Positions 61,948 to 64,000 of a stretch of DNA of 64,000 bases are shown here, in pieces. Position 1 is the stretch's first letter. Each line of letters begins with the position of its first letter. Origin of the DNA: Microbacterium rhizosphaerae. Lineage in GTDB: Bacteria > Actinomycetota > Actinomycetes > Actinomycetales > Microbacteriaceae. The notes below the pieces were generated by a model. It was not told the DNA's origin, made no database searches, and was given only the letters and a program-made list of their open reading frames with translations. Location of the stretch: NCBI RefSeq assembly GCF_034120055.1, contig NZ_CP139368.1, forward strand, positions 3,906,001 to 3,970,000, given 5' to 3'. The translations under genes were made by a program, and so were the position numbers.

Positions 61948-61984
61948 CCGCGGCCCCCTGTTCACGCGCTTCAGGGGGTCGCGG
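61948..61984. terminator. bidirectional hairpin between Gfo/Idh and lipoprotein genes
   Basis: CCGCGGCCCCCTG against CAGGGGGTCGCGG, 12 of 13 pairs, 11-base loop; overlaps the stop codon of the convergent lipoprotein gene. Confidence 0.65.
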
Positions 61985-63086
61985 ACGGGCTCGCGGACGG
62001 CGCCGGGGTCGCGGTGAGTTCGGCGATCGCCTTCTCGAAAGCGGCGATGGTGGCGGCATCCACCGCACCCGTGGGCTCGACGCCGAGCGTGATCTGGAAC
62101 GTCTTGACGGCGTCGGTGAGCTCGGGAGTCCACACGCCGTCGACCGGGCCGTCCCAGAAGCCGAGCAGCTTCAGCGTCTGCTGCACGGCCGCCGTCGAGG
62201 CGACGGACGCCTGTGCGGCGGCTCCGCTCTTGGCGGCGAGCGCGGCCTGCAGAGCATCCGCCGTCGCCTTGTCCACCGTTCCCGTGACCGGCAGGCCTGC
62301 CGCTTTCTGCAGGTCCTGCACGGCTTGCACGGTGATCGGGCCGTAGACGCCGTCGACCGGGCCCGGGTAGTAGCCGGCGGTCGCCAGATCCTGCTGCAGG
62401 GCCGTCGTGTAGGCGCTGACCGCCTCGGCCGCCTTCTGCTGGTTGGCATCGGAGATGCAGCCGGCATCGGCGTAGAGCTTGAGCCACGCCATCTCGAGCG
62501 CCACGACGGCGCTGTTGAACTGCACGGATGCCTGCTTCAGCGGAGTCGCGTCCGTCACGGCCGACTGCGCGACGGAGAACTCCGACTCGGCCTGCTTCAC
62601 GCGATCGACGGATGCGGCCGGCGCCAGCGGCGCCGGACTCGTCGGAGTGGCGGCCGGCGCCACCGGCGACCCGCTCGCCTCCGCCTCGGCGAGTGCGGTC
62701 CGCGCCTTCGCGAGTTCCTTCTCGGCGTCCGTGACGTCCTTCTGGGCCTTGACCGCAGCGTCCGCGCCGGCGTACGCCTCCTCCTTGGGCTGCGCGAGAT
62801 CCTTGCCCGCGACACGGACGTCGCCCACGGTCGGCGCGGTGCTCGTCAGCACGTCGCCGTAGCGGTCGAGCGCGACGACGTAGTCCTTGCTCGAGGAGCA
62901 GAACTTGTCGGAGGCGTCCGAGAAGGCCGTCTGCGCATCCGCGAGCGCCTTCTCCTTCGCGCTGACCTGCGCCTTCGCGCGGTCGACGTCGCTCACGCTG
63001 TCGGTGCAGCCCGCCAGCGCGATCGCGGCCGCCGTCACGCACACAACCACCGTGGTCAGTCGCATCCCTGTGCGGCTCTTCTTCAC
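61971..63086 (-). CDS. lipoprotein with two peptidoglycan-binding domains
   Basis: 371 aa. Lipobox ALAGC after the signal, a coiled-coil region (residues about 30-120, heptads of Lys/Ala/Glu), a Pro-Ala linker, then two PG_binding_1-like repeats, GYYPGPVDGVYGPITVQAVQDLQKAAGLP and LGFWDGPVDGVWTPELTDAVKTFQ. Sits on the membrane and binds the cell wall. Confidence 0.88.
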   Translation of the reverse strand: MKKSRTGMRLTTVVVCVTAAAIALAGCTDSVSDVDRAKAQVSAKEKALADAQTAFSDASDKFCSSSKDYVVALDRYGDVLTSTAPTVGDVRVAGKDLAQPKEEAYAGADAAVKAQKDVTDAEKELAKARTALAEAEASGSPVAPAATPTSPAPLAPAASVDRVKQAESEFSVAQSAVTDATPLKQASVQFNSAVVALEMAWLKLYADAGCISDANQQKAAEAVSAYTTALQQDLATAGYYPGPVDGVYGPITVQAVQDLQKAAGLPVTGTVDKATADALQAALAAKSGAAAQASVASTAAVQQTLKLLGFWDGPVDGVWTPELTDAVKTFQITLGVEPTGAVDAATIAAFEKAIAELTATPAPSASPSATP

Positions 63087-63186
63087 GTACGGCCCCCGAT
63101 CATGAACAGGATCTCCGGCTCATGATCCCACCCCCTGCGGGGGTTCGACCGCATCCCGCACCCGCCACGCCGCCGGGTCGCCCGGC

Positions 63187-64000
63187 TCAGTGCGCGGCTT
63201 CGAGCTCCTCGGCCTCGTCCGCCTCGTCACCGGCGGCCTCGTCGCCCGAGGACTCCGCGTCGGCCTCGCCGGCGTGCTCGTGCGCGCCGTGCTCGTGCTC
63301 GCCGTGCTCCGCCGCGATGATGTCCTCGGCCTGCTGCACGACGGCCTCCTCCTCGGTCGGCACACTGTCGAGCACGCCCTCGGGGCGGATGAGCTCGGTG
63401 ACCTCGGCCATGAAGCTCGTCAGCTGGTGCTGCTGCCAGCGCAGCTGGCGCGTGCGGTCCTCTGCGTCGCGGAGGACGGCCTGCGAGTGCGCGGTGACCG
63501 TCTCGATGATGTGCTGCGCCTTGTCGCGGGCGCGGTCGAGCGTCTCACGCGCGCGGATGCGGGCGTCCGCCTCGATCTGCTGCGCCTGCGCGCGCATGAG
63601 CTTCTCGAAGTCGTCGGCCTTGGCCGACACGCGCTGCGCGTGCTCGAGGGACGCCGCAACCTGCTCGTTCGCGTCCTGCGTGATGCGCTCGGCGTGGGCG
63701 ACGGCCTGATTGTGCAGCACGAGGAACTCCTGCTGCGCGTCATCCTGACGGCGCGTCAGCGACTCCTCGAACTCCAGGGCGCGCATGCGCAGCTCGCGCA
63801 CGGCCTGCTCGGCCTCCGCACGGTCACGGGTGGTCTCGCGCGAGACCATCGAGCGCAGGGCGGCGGCGCCCTTCTCGGCCTCGGAGCGGATGGCGGCGGC
63901 CTCCTGCTCGGCCTGCGACACCTTCTCGGCGGCGTGCGCGGCCTCGCGCTCGAGCTGCGCCTGGTGCGCGGTCAGCTCGGTCTCGACGCGGAGGCGGATC
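63187..64000 (-). CDS. coiled-coil cytoskeletal-type protein, N-terminus beyond window
   Basis: Reads open from the right edge to the stop at 63187 (271 codons seen). Almost continuous coiled coil rich in Ala, Glu, Gln and Arg with heptads, then a short linker and an acidic, His-containing tail (EHGEHEHGAHEHAGEADAE). Resembles the long DivIVA/Scy/FilP-like polar-growth scaffolds of actinobacteria or an AntA-like filament protein. The His-rich tail may bind metal. The N-terminal part is missing. Confidence 0.75.
   Translation of the reverse strand, partial: IRLRVETELTAHQAQLEREAAHAAEKVSQAEQEAAAIRSEAEKGAAALRSMVSRETTRDRAEAEQAVRELRMRALEFEESLTRRQDDAQQEFLVLHNQAVAHAERITQDANEQVAASLEHAQRVSAKADDFEKLMRAQAQQIEADARIRARETLDRARDKAQHIIETVTAHSQAVLRDAEDRTRQLRWQQHQLTSFMAEVTELIRPEGVLDSVPTEEEAVVQQAEDIIAAEHGEHEHGAHEHAGEADAESSGDEAAGDEADEAEELEAAH

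Noticed and set aside
1..64000. tRNA, rRNA, insertion sequences, integrases, attachment sites
   Set aside because: None seen on either strand when reading through the gaps; no transposase-like proteins or direct-repeat borders.

Overview
The window reads as a chromosome segment of a high-GC actinobacterium, most likely a Microbacterium or close relative (Microbacteriaceae). The base is inferred from uniformly GC-rich codon use, dense gene packing with many 4-nt ATGA/GTGA overlaps, a DUF222/HNH endonuclease, CUT1 sugar transporters without their own ATPase, and short dispersed repeats (GAGCCTGTCGAAGGG type, TTGAGCGAGCG/AGCGAGAC type). No rRNA, tRNA, insertion sequence, integrase or CRISPR array was seen. 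Species and all family names are judged by eye from the sequence; no database search was run.

Bases 1-24.5 kb form a glycoside-catabolism island and are the main item of interest. Left unit (all leftward from about 11.1 kb): a lipoprotein solute-binding protein, two CUT1 permeases, a GH43-like enzyme, a GH106/rhamnosidase-like enzyme, a SnoaL-like protein, a TIM-barrel isomerase, a GMC flavoprotein of the CarA C-glycoside 3-oxidase type and, after an array of 95-bp tandem repeats, a truncated CarC/DUF6379-type beta-subunit of C-glycoside deglycosidase running off the left edge. A LysR regulator and a second, paralogous binding protein follow. Right unit (leftward from a good promoter at about 24.53 kb): MFS transporter, second CarA-like oxidase, stand-alone CarC, stand-alone CarB, a single-chain CarC-CarB fusion, a 43-aa coupled small ORF, an SGNH hydrolase, an alpha/beta hydrolase and a GH35-like glycosidase. 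The inferred job is uptake of decorated plant C- or O-glycosides, trimming of ester groups and outer sugars, oxidation of the remaining sugar at C3, and cleavage of the sugar-aglycone bond by a CarBC-type deglycosidase. A remnant of a flavin monooxygenase beside the TetR gene may be what is left of an aglycone-processing step.

24.5-38 kb holds housekeeping and stress-type genes: amine oxidase, F420-reductase-like NADP protein divergent from a MarR regulator, NmrA-like reductase divergent from a WYL regulator across a perfect inverted repeat, an EmrB/QacA-type exporter, the HNH protein, an SDR/kinase/acyl-CoA-dehydrogenase trio resembling LvaD/LvaA/LvaC (4-hydroxyacyl-CoA phosphorylation route), a VOC protein, a PNPOx-like protein and a two-component system.

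38-51.9 kb: an FMN-binding membrane protein with a ferric-reductase-like flavocytochrome, membrane proteins, an AMP-forming acyl-CoA ligase, a lipoate-ligase-like protein, a membrane sulfatase, and a compact overlapping operon (MDR dehydrogenase, a 6-pyruvoyl-tetrahydropterin-synthase-like protein lacking usual active-site residues, GT4, methyltransferase, UPF0104 membrane protein, RibD-like reductase) divergent from a CDP-alcohol phosphatidyltransferase; this looks like an uncharacterised biosynthetic pathway.

52-64 kb: an M64-type metallopeptidase with a seven-repeat propeller, a G1-type glutamic peptidase, a membrane alpha/beta hydrolase, a large secreted protein of unknown function, a TetR-controlled isomerase/Gfo-Idh sugar operon with two clear operators, a peptidoglycan-binding lipoprotein, and the C-terminal part of a coiled-coil protein cut by the right edge.
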